Made by a program: the position numbers and the translations under genes. This document shows positions 51,886-61,274 of a stretch of DNA of 64,000 bases, piece by piece (the first letter of the stretch is position 1; each line of letters opens with the position of its first letter). The notes beneath the pieces are model-generated. The model searched no databases. It was not told where the DNA came from and saw nothing but the letters and a program-made list of their open reading frames with translations. This stretch comes from Pseudalkalibacillus sp052246725 (lineage in GTDB: Bacteria; Bacillota; Bacilli; Bacillales; Fictibacillaceae): the NCBI GenBank assembly GCA_052246725.1, contig JBQQCL010000003.1, one strand, 5' to 3'.

Positions 51886-54480
51886 TTATGTTCTCATTTC
51901 ATATTCTCCATATCCAGTAAAATGGATATGTGAGAAGTTAACACCAAAATTTTTCATTTTGTGAATCATTAAATTTTCTAAATTTTCATCACATGTAGTA
52001 AAAAATAGTTGGTCAACAAATCTATTTTCTTTATTTGAAAGTTCTGAACGAAGTAAATCAATAAAAGAAAGAATATTTAGATCATCCATTGTTTGAATAG
52101 GATCATCCATAAAATAGCACTTAAAAGCACCTCTCTTTTGCCCCATTGCCACTGTTAAAAAAATTGAAAGAGCTACAACAGATAGTTGACCAGCACTTAA
52201 TATATTAGTAGCCGACACTTCTTCATTACTAATACTTGCCATTAGACTAGCTTTAGTTTTTGTTGTTCCGTCCATAATTAAATTAATTTCTTCTATATTA
52301 GTATGTCGGTTTATCCTTCTATATATTTGTTGTAATGGTAAACGGATTTTTTCTACCATCTGTCTATCCCATTCTTTTCTTTTTTTCTTTAATTCTCGGG
52401 ATATTTCTTTTAAAGCTTCTAAATTATTCTGTTTTTTCTTGAGAAGTACTTCTTTTTGTTTAAGCACTTTAGCTTTCTTATCTAGATCATATTGTGATTC
52501 TTTTATAACTTTATCATTTACAAGACTTAGTACAACTCCATCTAGTATTGTTAGCTTTTTATTTATTTTCTCAACATCAATGTTATCCATGGTCAACTCG
52601 TCAGGTAGTTGTTCTTTTTTATTTCTAAACAACTCTTTGAACCTTAATAGACATTCTATTTTCTCTTGAGTACTTAAAGAAACAAACTCATCACGTTTCA
52701 TTAAATTTTCACCAAATTCACTAGTAACAAAATCAAGTTCACCAATATCATTTACAAGTAAGTTTAATAAAGAATTCTCTAATCTATAAATATCATCTTT
52801 ATCTATTATTTGCTGTTCTAATTCCTGTTTTTTAATTTTTATTACTTCTTCATTTAATTCATTGAAGTTTAGCTTAAATAAAGTACAAGCGTTTTTTAAT
52901 TTTTTCGTCTTATCAAAATTCGTTAATAATTTGTTTATGGAGCTAATTTTTGTATCAATTAAGTTCAATAAATACTTAACAAATTGATTATAAGTATCAT
53001 TAATTTGTTCTTTTTGTTTGATGTACGATTTTTGGAGGTTTGATCTTTTCGAATCTACTTCCCCAAGAATTTCTCTAGCATTAATAACAAGTTCATTGCT
53101 TTGAATAGGAAATAATTCTTTACTGCCGCAAAGAGGACATTCTTCTTGTCCCCCACTGCGTAGCTTGTGGAATCCTTGTGAATGATCTATTAACGATCTT
53201 AGGGCATTAATTGCATCATCGGAACTCTTAAAGCCTTCAAGTTGGTTTTCAAGTTTTCCTAAATCCGAGAAATGTTCATCCATCGTTAAAAAAGTAATAA
53301 ATTCTCTATCGTCTTTATCCAGAATACTGGAAGCAATGTATTTTAGTTTTGCTACCCCTACTTTTGATGAATTCTTATATTCCAAAATCTCTCTTTTATT
53401 ACCGTGGTGTATATACATATCCTGTTCTAAACGTTCTATTGTTTTTCCCTGTACACTTAACACTTCATCTCTAAATTGTTTAAATGGAGTATAAATCAGT
53501 TTATTAAAATCTTGTAGTTGTTTTTGATTATGTAATTGATTTAGATAGGGGTTTAACTCCGCATAGACAGATTCATTTTCTTTAAGATATTTCAATTCTT
53601 TAAGTTGCAATATTTGTTTCTTAATACGATCTATTTTATCGTGATAATGTGTATCATCATTTAATATTTCTTGTGGAAATACTTCTTGATCATAAAGTTT
53701 TTCTTTTGGATAATCATTAATATTAACTAAGACATCACCGCTATTTTTTCTTTCTACAATTAATTCTTTTTGTTTTTTCTCTGCATCATTATACATACTT
53801 TTTGCAACATCAAATTCTGTCTTAAATACTTCTGAAATTTGATTAGTTAATTCGTCTACTAAACCTTTTCTTTTCTTTTTGCCAGGATACCCATCCAAAT
53901 TATTGATTATTGTCTCTACTTCCTTTGTACCCCCAAAGAAAGCTGCAAACATATCATAGATATCATTCCTGCTTTTTTCATACACTCTTATGTTTTTCTC
54001 ATATGAACTAGTGTATCGTTCATAAAATTCTTTTGATATTGGTTGATTTAATAAGAAATCAATTGTTTGCTTCTTTTCGATGATTTCCCCATTAACCTTA
54101 AAAATAGAGTTTTCAGGAAAAAATCCATCACTTTCATTACCTCCTAAAAAAGTCCTCTCTAATTTTAGATCATTATTTAGATACCTAATATCCATAATTA
54201 CACTTACTTGTTTTTTTGAACCATTATGACGTAATAAACATTTCTGCATCTTCTTATTTTTTTCTTTTCTAATTTCATAGTCTTCGACAATCCTTTGAAT
54301 GGTACCAGTCATACACCACTCCATTGCATCTAATAATGAAGTTTTCCCGTAACCATTTGGACCTCCTAATAATATTAAACCACTCATACTTTCTTTTTGA
54401 TCAAAAAATGTGAACTCTTGCTGTTCATACCCTCTAAAATTCTGGATTTTTATACCTTTTATAAAGAAACCATTATTCAT
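51886..54480 (-). CDS. lmuB: Lamassu SMC/Rad50-like ATPase LmuB
   Basis: 864 residues. N-terminal head: IKIQNFRGYEQQEF and Walker A LGGPNGYGKTSLLDAMEW. Long coiled coils follow (~200-420 and ~480-720), separated near residue 447 by a CPLCGSK zinc-hook-like CxxC. The C-terminal head has the ABC signature LSAGQLSVVALSIF (~762) and Walker B CYFMDDPIQTMDDLN (~790). This is the SMC-like ATPase of Lamassu / ABC-three-component systems, which senses foreign DNA structures and unleashes the nuclease. It overlaps lmuC by 8 bp. AAGGGAGG precedes the ATG. Confidence 0.85.
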   Translation of the reverse strand: MNNGFFIKGIKIQNFRGYEQQEFTFFDQKESMSGLILLGGPNGYGKTSLLDAMEWCMTGTIQRIVEDYEIRKEKNKKMQKCLLRHNGSKKQVSVIMDIRYLNNDLKLERTFLGGNESDGFFPENSIFKVNGEIIEKKQTIDFLLNQPISKEFYERYTSSYEKNIRVYEKSRNDIYDMFAAFFGGTKEVETIINNLDGYPGKKKRKGLVDELTNQISEVFKTEFDVAKSMYNDAEKKQKELIVERKNSGDVLVNINDYPKEKLYDQEVFPQEILNDDTHYHDKIDRIKKQILQLKELKYLKENESVYAELNPYLNQLHNQKQLQDFNKLIYTPFKQFRDEVLSVQGKTIERLEQDMYIHHGNKREILEYKNSSKVGVAKLKYIASSILDKDDREFITFLTMDEHFSDLGKLENQLEGFKSSDDAINALRSLIDHSQGFHKLRSGGQEECPLCGSKELFPIQSNELVINAREILGEVDSKRSNLQKSYIKQKEQINDTYNQFVKYLLNLIDTKISSINKLLTNFDKTKKLKNACTLFKLNFNELNEEVIKIKKQELEQQIIDKDDIYRLENSLLNLLVNDIGELDFVTSEFGENLMKRDEFVSLSTQEKIECLLRFKELFRNKKEQLPDELTMDNIDVEKINKKLTILDGVVLSLVNDKVIKESQYDLDKKAKVLKQKEVLLKKKQNNLEALKEISRELKKKRKEWDRQMVEKIRLPLQQIYRRINRHTNIEEINLIMDGTTKTKASLMASISNEEVSATNILSAGQLSVVALSIFLTVAMGQKRGAFKCYFMDDPIQTMDDLNILSFIDLLRSELSNKENRFVDQLFFTTCDENLENLMIHKMKNFGVNFSHIHFTGYGEYEMRT

Positions 54481-55072
54481 CAGATTTTTCCTCCCTTAAT
54501 TCAAGGAGATTTAGAACTGTATCAAGATTCAATTCTTCATTCCATTTAATTAACTCATTATATAACTTCTGGTTAACAACTGTTTTTACATCTTCCTCTA
54601 AACTTTCCCTTAATGATTTATATGGAGTTAATTCAATATTTATGGGGAAAGAGGGAAGTAAGGAAAGTTCATTTTTTATAAACATATCGTTAGAAATAGC
54701 TGTATCCATAACTATTTTTCTACACGTATATTTATTCCTTTCTAGTCCTACAAGAAAATTCACCATACTCTTATCTGCACCTTTAGTATGTAATGGACAA
54801 AGCAAAAGTAAATTAATATTATATTTTAATGGATTTCGATTAGGGAGAAGTTGAATGAAAGCTAATATATTATTTTCAAAAGTTTCTATTTCTTCTTGAG
54901 TAAAATAAGTACTTTTCTCCTTGATAATGTATAATTCCGTTTCATTCCTATTAATGAATATGTTATTAAATGGTAAAATATCTTCGGAGTTGTTTTTAGT
55001 GAATTCTCTATTAAATTTCTTTTCTTCAAAGCCATTTGATTTTAAAAATTCTAGTACGATTTCGATTTTCAA
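54473..55072 (-). CDS. lmuC: Lamassu middle component LmuC
   Basis: 199 residues, acidic, no signal peptide or membrane segment. The sequence (MKIEIVLEFLKSNGFEEKKF; YIIKEKSTYFTQEEIETFE; LLLLCPLHTKGAD) has no catalytic motif I can see. Identity rests on position: a ~200-residue gene between the DUF4297 nuclease gene and the SMC gene, overlapping both by 4 and 8 bp, exactly where three-component systems carry the middle subunit. TTG start with GGGGTGATAATAG in front. It likely bridges nuclease and ATPase. Confidence 0.72.
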   Translation of the reverse strand: MKIEIVLEFLKSNGFEEKKFNREFTKNNSEDILPFNNIFINRNETELYIIKEKSTYFTQEEIETFENNILAFIQLLPNRNPLKYNINLLLLCPLHTKGADKSMVNFLVGLERNKYTCRKIVMDTAISNDMFIKNELSLLPSFPINIELTPYKSLRESLEEDVKTVVNQKLYNELIKWNEELNLDTVLNLLELREEKSDE

Positions 55073-56592
55073 CTATTATCACCCCTTATTAAACAACCAT
55101 CTACAAAAATATTTGGAACTTGATATATTTTTTCAAATTTATTTTGGGATAGACACCCCATACATTGCACATGAAAATGATCATCTACGACTTCACAGAA
55201 TGTTAGTCGCTTTCGTTCTTCTCTTGGTAATGTTATGTCTATTTCATAATTTAAGTTCTGAGAAGCATTAAAATCATGATCATTATGACCCATATACCAG
55301 ACATCTGGTCTTATGCCTTTTTGCTTCAATCTAGGAAGCAAATGTCGTAAGCAAGCATAAAAGCTTTCACCATAAATATCACCAGTAATAACACCAATTC
55401 CTCTTGTTTCAGCAGGATATTTAAATAACCATGCTTTTTCATTTATTTCGAACCAGTCTTCTAGACTATCAATCTCTTTTTCTTCTAACTGATGATAATA
55501 TAGAATTTTTGCTAACTTACTGAGAAAATTGGCGATAGGGCTACTACATGTAAGAAACTCCATAAATTCTTCCGAACCATTGTGATAGAATTTTTTTAGT
55601 TCTTTTGGTGTTATCGACTTTAAGAAAGAGCTACGAAGTTCATTTTTAATTAACTTTTTCTTTAAAAAAGGCTTTATAACATCGTTATAAATTATTCTAT
55701 AGCTTTCAGTCACTCTATCTTCAAAACCCATATCTACTTCTATGTCTGATAAATTAGAGTCTGCAATAGAATAAATAAAATCAATTATCTTTTGAGTGTA
55801 TAAATCATCCATTTCATAAGGGTCTCCTTGGAAATAAGATTTAAGAGACTCAAAAGTTAATTCAAAACCCTTTTGTCCATCTTCAATAAGTTTAGTAATA
55901 GCTGCACCATACAAGAATTCTGGTGTAAATCCATTCTTTAATTCTCCAAAAAGCGAATAAAGTTTGGATTTAAGTTCATCAGAAATTTCTTTATGGCTTT
56001 TAGTAGCTTTAAAGCTAGCAATTTTAAAGAAACCATCTCTATTTTGTTCAGAATCAAGTTTAGTTTCAGAAATTTTATCCCATACATTATGTTTCGGAGA
56101 CTTACCACTACCTTCTTTTTTTATTTTTTCTAATTCTTTTTTTCTTTTGTTCTCATAAGAATTAAATGCTGCCTTTAATACCGTTTGGACATCTTTTTCT
56201 CCATTAGGATCAAATTGAAAAATAACAGCTTTATATGATACTTCCTTATCGACTTTTAATTCTAAAAATTTAAGGTAATTGAGATATAGCCATAGTACAG
56301 CATCATAGTACTTTGAATTGGTAACACCTTTTGAATGATGTTTAATTTGAGCAACTCTAATGTAACTACGTTCATTTGTAGCAAAGTATTTAACATAGTC
56401 TTCGATAGTTTCAACTTTATATATTGCAGGTCTCAGTTCTTCTTCAAATGCATCTTCATCTGTACCTTCTGTAAGTATATGTAAAAGAGTCAATTCAAAT
56501 TGGTAGAAGTATCCTACAATTGAATGAAAAGCATCTCTGTCTTGATTATCATTATGTATATCATGTATAACTTCCTCTAATTGAACCGACAT
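55069..56592 (-). CDS. lmuA: Lamassu effector nuclease LmuA (DUF4297/Cap4-like)
   Basis: 507 residues. The N-terminal ~200 residues match DUF4297 (Cap4-type) nucleases: DAFHSIVGYFYQFELTLLHI, EDYVKYFA and YIRVAQIKHHSKGVTN, giving the Q-x-K variant of the PD-(D/E)XK site. The middle is helical. The C-terminal ~150 residues include RGIGVITGDIYGESFYACL and DHFHVQCMGCLSQNKFE, with a His/Cys cluster that may bind zinc. In Lamassu this subunit cuts DNA once released by LmuB, causing abortive infection. First gene of the operon, AAAAGGAGGCTGTC before the ATG. Confidence 0.83.
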   Translation of the reverse strand: MSVQLEEVIHDIHNDNQDRDAFHSIVGYFYQFELTLLHILTEGTDEDAFEEELRPAIYKVETIEDYVKYFATNERSYIRVAQIKHHSKGVTNSKYYDAVLWLYLNYLKFLELKVDKEVSYKAVIFQFDPNGEKDVQTVLKAAFNSYENKRKKELEKIKKEGSGKSPKHNVWDKISETKLDSEQNRDGFFKIASFKATKSHKEISDELKSKLYSLFGELKNGFTPEFLYGAAITKLIEDGQKGFELTFESLKSYFQGDPYEMDDLYTQKIIDFIYSIADSNLSDIEVDMGFEDRVTESYRIIYNDVIKPFLKKKLIKNELRSSFLKSITPKELKKFYHNGSEEFMEFLTCSSPIANFLSKLAKILYYHQLEEKEIDSLEDWFEINEKAWLFKYPAETRGIGVITGDIYGESFYACLRHLLPRLKQKGIRPDVWYMGHNDHDFNASQNLNYEIDITLPREERKRLTFCEVVDDHFHVQCMGCLSQNKFEKIYQVPNIFVDGCLIRGDNS

Positions 56593-56673
56593 GACAGCCT
56601 CCTTTTTACTAAATATTACATTAATCGGAACTATATAACAAATAACATTTTAAATAGATTAAAGGACTTTTGC

Positions 56674-56706
56674 TACTTTTTAAATAGATTTATATTTTAA
56701 AAAGTA
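56674..56706 (-). promoter_or_regulatory. Inverted repeat upstream of lmuA
   Basis: TACTTTTTAAA and TTTAAAAAGTA are perfect 11 bp arms with an 11-base spacer, 80-115 bp upstream of the lmuA start. A related ATCTATTTAAAA word recurs at 56648. This may be an operator or simply the AT-rich promoter region of the Lamassu operon. Confidence 0.4.
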
Positions 56707-56716
56707 ACCATATGGT

Positions 56717-57145
56717 TATAGTCCTCAACCTAACTAAAAGGTGGCATCTTGGGGAATTGAGTTAAAGTGTCATTCTATACTGTACTTGTTCTATAAGCAC
56801 AAAGTTAATCCAATTACAGAAACAAAAAATTTGCAAGGTTACTGAAATGAATGTGGATATTGTACAAGCCTTATTATCAAGTGACAGCAAGTTACAGCTA
56901 TCAAATCGGAAAGGACCAGTAACGGGTAACACGAGGGGTCTATCTTCCAAATCATAATACGAACCAGAAAAATTAGAGTATACGTAAAGATTTGAATGCA
57001 TAAGAGAAGCCATTTCTTACATCCATTGTTAAAACATAATATATTGGCAGGATTTTGCTGAAAGATATTTAAAATATTCAAAACATTTTGCTGGTGCTTA
57101 TCACAAATGCAATAATATCCAAATACATAGAAAATCGTAATAAGT
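56717..57145. other. Gene-free region with possible coding remnants
   Basis: No credible gene with a ribosome binding site was found. A minus-strand frame around 56790-57000 reads protein-like text (NFSGSYYDLEDRPLVLPVTG, then FRFDSCNLL) and could be a decayed gene of an unknown family. It marks the boundary of the AT-rich island. Confidence 0.4.
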
Positions 57146-57183
57146 AAAAAATGGTCCCTTGTAGATAACAGGAAACCATTTTT
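57146..57183. terminator. Bidirectional terminator-like hairpin
   Basis: AAAAAATGGTCCC and (GGA)AACCATTTTT pair over ~9 bp around TTGTAGATAACA, with A and T tracts. It separates the island from selO. Confidence 0.6.
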
Positions 57184-57303
57184 GAATTAATCTTTCTATA
57201 TGCTTCTGTATTCCTGATAAATAAGAAGGAGGTGGAAACTAATCACCCTTTACAGCGGCAATATAGTTATTCTTATAAGAATAACAGCAACCACTTTTAT
57301 TCA

Positions 57304-58761
57304 TCATGTCCCACAATACGTTACATATGGCCTATCAGTTTCCGGTAATGTGCAATACTCTTCTTGTTCTGGGGTGTGGGCGTATGGATTTGATAATGCA
57401 TCGAGTAGTTTCTCCATAACGTTGTAGTCTTCACGTTCGACCGCTGCTTCCAGTGCTTCTTCCACTCGGTGGTTCCGTGGAATGACTGCTGGATTGTTAT
57501 CCTTCATTAGTTGATGGGCCTGGTCTTTCGATTCTTCCTGTCTTTCAAGTCTCTCCTGCCAGCGTTTTTGCCACTGGGTGAATTCATCTGTTTTATACAG
57601 ATCTGAATCCTCCAGCTTATCAAACGTCAATGCTCGGAACGTGTTTGTATAATCCGCTTTATGTTCCTGCATGAGTTTTAGAAGATCTTCACATAAGGTT
57701 TCATCCTCTGCTTCCTCGTTGAAGATTCCGAGTTTTCCTCGCATGCCAGAGATCCAATAGGCATTATAGAAACCAGAAAATTTCCCGATCTCTTTTTCTG
57801 CAAGTTTGACTGCTTCATCCTGATCTTCGTGAAGGAGTGGCAGTAGCGTTTCTGCAAACCGTGCCAGATTCCATGCGCCGATCGCTGGTTGATTACGATA
57901 CGCATATCGACCTTGGGTATCGATTGAACTGAACACAGTTGCTGCATCGAACGTATCCATGAACGCGCATGGTCCATAGTCGATCGTCTCGCCGCTTAGC
58001 GCCATGTTATCGGTGTTCATCACCCCATGAATGAAGCCGACGAGCTGCCATTTTGCGATCAATTCAGCCTGACGCTTCATCACTTCCTTCAACAGGATCA
58101 GGTACCGATCCTCACCTTTATCTTTTAGATACGGGTAATGGCGGTCGATTGTATAATCAGCGAGCGCCCGAAGGTCTTCTTCGTTTCCTCTTCCTCTCAC
58201 ATATTGAAATGTACCAACTCGAATATGACTGGACGCCACGCGCGTAAGGATGGCGCCAGGCAGTTGTTTTTCACGGATGATCGGTTCCCCGGTTGTCACA
58301 ACGGCAAGACTTCGGGTGCTTGGAATCCCTAGCGCATGCATCGCTTCACTGATGATATATTCGCGCAGCATCGGTCCAAGTGCAGCTCGACCGTCTCCCC
58401 CCCGGGAGTATGGTGTTCTGCCTGAACCTTTTAACTGAATATCAACACGATCACCATCAGGCGTGATCTGCTCGCCATACAACATCGCCCGGCCGTCACC
58501 TAACATTGTAAAATTCCCGAATTGGTGCCCTGCATAGGCTTGCGCAATCGGCTGTGAGCCTTCAGGAGCTTCGTTCCCAGCAAGGACCGCTACCCCCTCT
58601 TCACTTTTAAGATCTTCAACATTCAGCCCAAGTTCTTCCGCTAATGATTCATTGAGTTTGACCAATTCTGGATCGCGTACAGGTGATGGTTCGATCTTTG
58701 AGTATAGATCTTCTGGCAGGCGTGCATAGCTATTGTCCAGGTTCCAGCCTTGTTTTGCCAT
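57304..58761 (-). CDS. selO: SelO (YdiU) family protein AMPylase
   Basis: 485 residues from the ATG at 58761 (AAGGAGAGATTGGTC in front). Pseudokinase-fold motifs of SelO are clear: QPIAQAYAGHQFGNFTMLGD (nucleotide region), PYSRGGDGRAALGPMLREY and GFIHGVMNTDNMALSGETID with YGPCAFMD (metal-binding Asn and Asp). SelO transfers AMP to Ser/Thr/Tyr of target proteins in redox regulation. Length is normal for bacterial members (~480). No operon partners. The C-terminal residues end YVTYCGT as in relatives. Confidence 0.93.
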   Translation of the reverse strand: MAKQGWNLDNSYARLPEDLYSKIEPSPVRDPELVKLNESLAEELGLNVEDLKSEEGVAVLAGNEAPEGSQPIAQAYAGHQFGNFTMLGDGRAMLYGEQITPDGDRVDIQLKGSGRTPYSRGGDGRAALGPMLREYIISEAMHALGIPSTRSLAVVTTGEPIIREKQLPGAILTRVASSHIRVGTFQYVRGRGNEEDLRALADYTIDRHYPYLKDKGEDRYLILLKEVMKRQAELIAKWQLVGFIHGVMNTDNMALSGETIDYGPCAFMDTFDAATVFSSIDTQGRYAYRNQPAIGAWNLARFAETLLPLLHEDQDEAVKLAEKEIGKFSGFYNAYWISGMRGKLGIFNEEAEDETLCEDLLKLMQEHKADYTNTFRALTFDKLEDSDLYKTDEFTQWQKRWQERLERQEESKDQAHQLMKDNNPAVIPRNHRVEEALEAAVEREDYNVMEKLLDALSNPYAHTPEQEEYCTLPETDRPYVTYCGT

Positions 58762-58901
58762 GACCAATCTCTCCTTCTTTTTTGTCTTATCTATCCCGAA
58801 TCTTTACTTGAATATTCGTCCTATAGTATTCCTTTTACCGTTTTCACTTACTCTAACACATTCGGATCCATAAAATGAAAAAGGAGAAGGGTGCTTTGAT
58901 C

Positions 58902-58926
58902 AGGAAGCACGAGAACCGTCCCCAAC
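58902..58926. repeat. GGGGACGGTTCTC repeat, copy 1 (half)
   Basis: AGGAAGCACGAGAACCGTCC then CCA, touching the stop codon of the ABC permease at 58927. Same word as the copies at 61097, 62633 and 63190. The right arm of the hairpin is missing, but a GTGCTT/AAGCAC mini-stem is present. The rest of 58768-58926 holds nothing else. Confidence 0.7.
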
Positions 58927-60018
58927 TTATTCCCACTTGAACACGTAGCTTGCGAGTGCGAATCCTCCGATGAGCCATGCGCCTAGGATCAGGGTTTCTA
59001 TCCCTAGCTGGAAAATCGGGGTTCCGATGTTCATCGTTTCCCGTAATGCGGAGCTTAGATGTGCGATCGGCAGGATTTTGACGATCGGTTGGATCCAGTC
59101 GGGCATGTTGCTGATCGGGAAGAATACGCCCCCAAGGAACAGCATCGGAAAAGAAGCAAACCCAGCAATCGGACCGGCACTTTCCGGGTTTTTCGCAATG
59201 CCTGCGATAATGAATCCGACTGCCATGAAGGCGAGTGTTCCCAGTGTGATGAAAAAGATGACCGCCAGCCATGACCCGACCACATTGATATTGAAGATGA
59301 GGTCTGCGATCAAAACGACGAGCAAGGCTTGCGTCCCGTTCAAGAGTAGGCGCGCGGTGATCTGGGCTGCGATAAAAGTAGAGGCTTTCAATCTCGTCCC
59401 CTGCATTCTTCGTAAAATGCCACGTTCACGCCAGGCTGAAATTTGCCCTGCGACGCCATTCATGTTGTTGTTCATGATCATCATCGCAACGATCCCTGGT
59501 ACTAGGAAATCGATGTATCGGATGTTAAGTGCTTCGAGTCCGACCCTTTCAATGGTCACTAAAGGCTGATAGTCGACAAGTTTTTTACTATATTGATCAA
59601 TGATCCCGTTCACGACCGTCAACCCTAGCTCAGAGGCGGAAAGGTTTTTCTCATTGTAATAGACTGGGAGCGAGAAGGCTTGATTCTTCTCCTTCAAGCT
59701 TGCTTCATAGCCTTTCGGGATTTCAATGAGCAGCTGGATATCCCCATTTTCGACAGCTTCTTTTCCGGCTTGAACTTTTTCAAAGGAAGTGGTCTCAATG
59801 CCTTCGTTGGTGTCGAACAACTCTTTCAACGTTTTCGATCCATCCGTTTGATCGAGGTCAACGATTCCAGCGGTCAAAGACAGTGAATTTCCGCCACCGA
59901 CAAAAGAACCAAGGGCGAGCATCAAAATGACCGGAAAGAGTAACGTGAAGAACAAGACTTGCTTATTTCGGGCAAAAATACGGAGTTGCGCTAACGTTAA
60001 CTGCCAGTATGCTCTCAT
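58927..60018 (-). CDS. ABC-2 type transporter permease (YhaP/LnrM-like, with large external domain)
   Basis: 363 residues. One membrane segment near the N-terminus (about 22-42) is followed by a ~130-residue external region (SLTAGIVDLDQTDGSKTLKE to LVDYQPLVTIERV) and then five membrane segments, with the ABC2 region WIQPIVKILPIAHLSSALRE. This fits linearmycin/bacitracin-type two-subunit exporters. It overlaps the ATPase gene by 4 bp. Substrate unknown. Confidence 0.88.
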   Translation of the reverse strand: MRAYWQLTLAQLRIFARNKQVLFFTLLFPVILMLALGSFVGGGNSLSLTAGIVDLDQTDGSKTLKELFDTNEGIETTSFEKVQAGKEAVENGDIQLLIEIPKGYEASLKEKNQAFSLPVYYNEKNLSASELGLTVVNGIIDQYSKKLVDYQPLVTIERVGLEALNIRYIDFLVPGIVAMMIMNNNMNGVAGQISAWRERGILRRMQGTRLKASTFIAAQITARLLLNGTQALLVVLIADLIFNINVVGSWLAVIFFITLGTLAFMAVGFIIAGIAKNPESAGPIAGFASFPMLFLGGVFFPISNMPDWIQPIVKILPIAHLSSALRETMNIGTPIFQLGIETLILGAWLIGGFALASYVFKWE

Positions 60019-60941
60019 GATTCTCTGAGGCTCCTTCCTGTCATATGTATGAAGACATCTTCCAATGTCGCAGTCCGCGTTTGCAGATCCTCAATATTCA
60101 AATTGTGTTCTGAAGATACCTGGATTAAGGATGTTAACGCGAGCTGAAGGTCGTCCGTATAGAGCTGTACAAAGGTATCCTTGATGGATACTTCTTCGAC
60201 GCCATCCATTTCCATGAACCACTTTTTCTCAGGAGGATTGGTCAACCGGAATTCGACGGTGCTCGTTGACTGCAATTTTTTCACGAGATTGGTAGGTGTG
60301 TCGAGCGCAATCAATTCCCCCTGATCCATGATGCCGATCCGGTCGCAGAGCACATGGGCTTCATCCATATAATGTGTAGAGAGGATGACCGTTTTCCCCC
60401 GCTCCTTCAAACGCAAAACGATATCCCATAACGTTCTTCTAGCTTGCGGATCGAGTCCAGTTGTGGGCTCATCAAGAAAAACAATTTCCGGATCATGAAT
60501 CAGGGCTAACGCAATCGCCAACCGTTGCTTTTGTCCCCCGGAGAGGCTTTTGATTCTATCATTCTGCTTTTCCGTTAAAAGCATATCGCTGATCAATTGC
60601 GGGATATCCATATGAGTTGGGTAAAAGCTCGCATATAAGTGCAGAATCTCTTCTACTTTTAATAGTTCAAATAAAGAGGTGGACTGGAGCTGTACACCGA
60701 TCACTTCTTTGACTTGATTCACTTGTTTTCGAACATCATAGCCTGCTAGTGTCGCCGTTCCTTCATCAGGCTTTCTCAGCCCAACCAGCATTTCGATCGT
60801 TGTCGTCTTCCCAGCCCCATTCGGTCCAAGCAAACCAAAAACTTCTCCTTTATGAACCTGAAATGCCACCCCATTCACCGCAACAAAAGAGCCATAGCGT
60901 TTCACAAGACCTTTTACATCTACCATAGTTTCAATTTGCAT
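60015..60941 (-). CDS. ABC transporter ATP-binding protein
   Basis: 308 residues with Walker A LLGPNGAGKTTTIEML, signature KSLSGGQKQRLAIALALI, Walker B EIVFLDEPTTGLDPQARR and H-loop LSTHYMDEAHVLC. The C-terminal ~85 residues form an extra domain ending TRTATLEDVFIHMTGRSL, typical of CcmA-type drug or lipid exporters. Partner of the permease immediately downstream. AGGGGGGTTCCTT precedes the ATG. Confidence 0.92.
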   Translation of the reverse strand: MQIETMVDVKGLVKRYGSFVAVNGVAFQVHKGEVFGLLGPNGAGKTTTIEMLVGLRKPDEGTATLAGYDVRKQVNQVKEVIGVQLQSTSLFELLKVEEILHLYASFYPTHMDIPQLISDMLLTEKQNDRIKSLSGGQKQRLAIALALIHDPEIVFLDEPTTGLDPQARRTLWDIVLRLKERGKTVILSTHYMDEAHVLCDRIGIMDQGELIALDTPTNLVKKLQSTSTVEFRLTNPPEKKWFMEMDGVEEVSIKDTFVQLYTDDLQLALTSLIQVSSEHNLNIEDLQTRTATLEDVFIHMTGRSLRES

Positions 60942-61096
60942 AAGGAACCCCCCTACTGCTGTATTGTTATATGTAAAAAAATAAACCCTTATAGACTTTT
61001 CAGGATGATATTTCCATTATACGCGATGTTGGCTCGCTCGCAAATTTCGTCCATTTTCCCCTATCTTTCAACACATTCGGTCTTGGTAAAATAAAA

Positions 61097-61120
61097 AGGA
61101 AGCACGAGAACCGTCCCCAA
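61097..61120. repeat. GGGGACGGTTCTC repeat, copy 2 (half), with flanking TCGCAAATTTCG direct repeats
   Basis: GGAAGCACGAGAACCGTCCC lies in the 333 bp gap between the ABC operon and the symporter. CTCGCAAATTTCG occurs on both sides (61039 and 61142), about 100 bp apart, reminiscent of the TCGCAAAT end of the 110 bp repeat. No gene in the gap. Confidence 0.6.
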
Positions 61121-61274
61121 TAGTCCTGCGATGATGTCCATCTCGCAAATTTCGACTATTTTTTTCCTCTAAAGCAGGAATAGTCTGTGTGCTTGTATAA
61201 TATTATTTCCATAAATGAAGAAATTTTGTTATTTTTCTGACATTTAAGGAAGAGAGAAAAAGGAGGATTGTCAA

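Noticed and set aside
56762..57081. Two overlapping minus-strand ORFs in the gap beyond lmuA
   Set aside because: No ribosome binding sites, no recognisable family and frames interrupted; kept only as a possible remnant.
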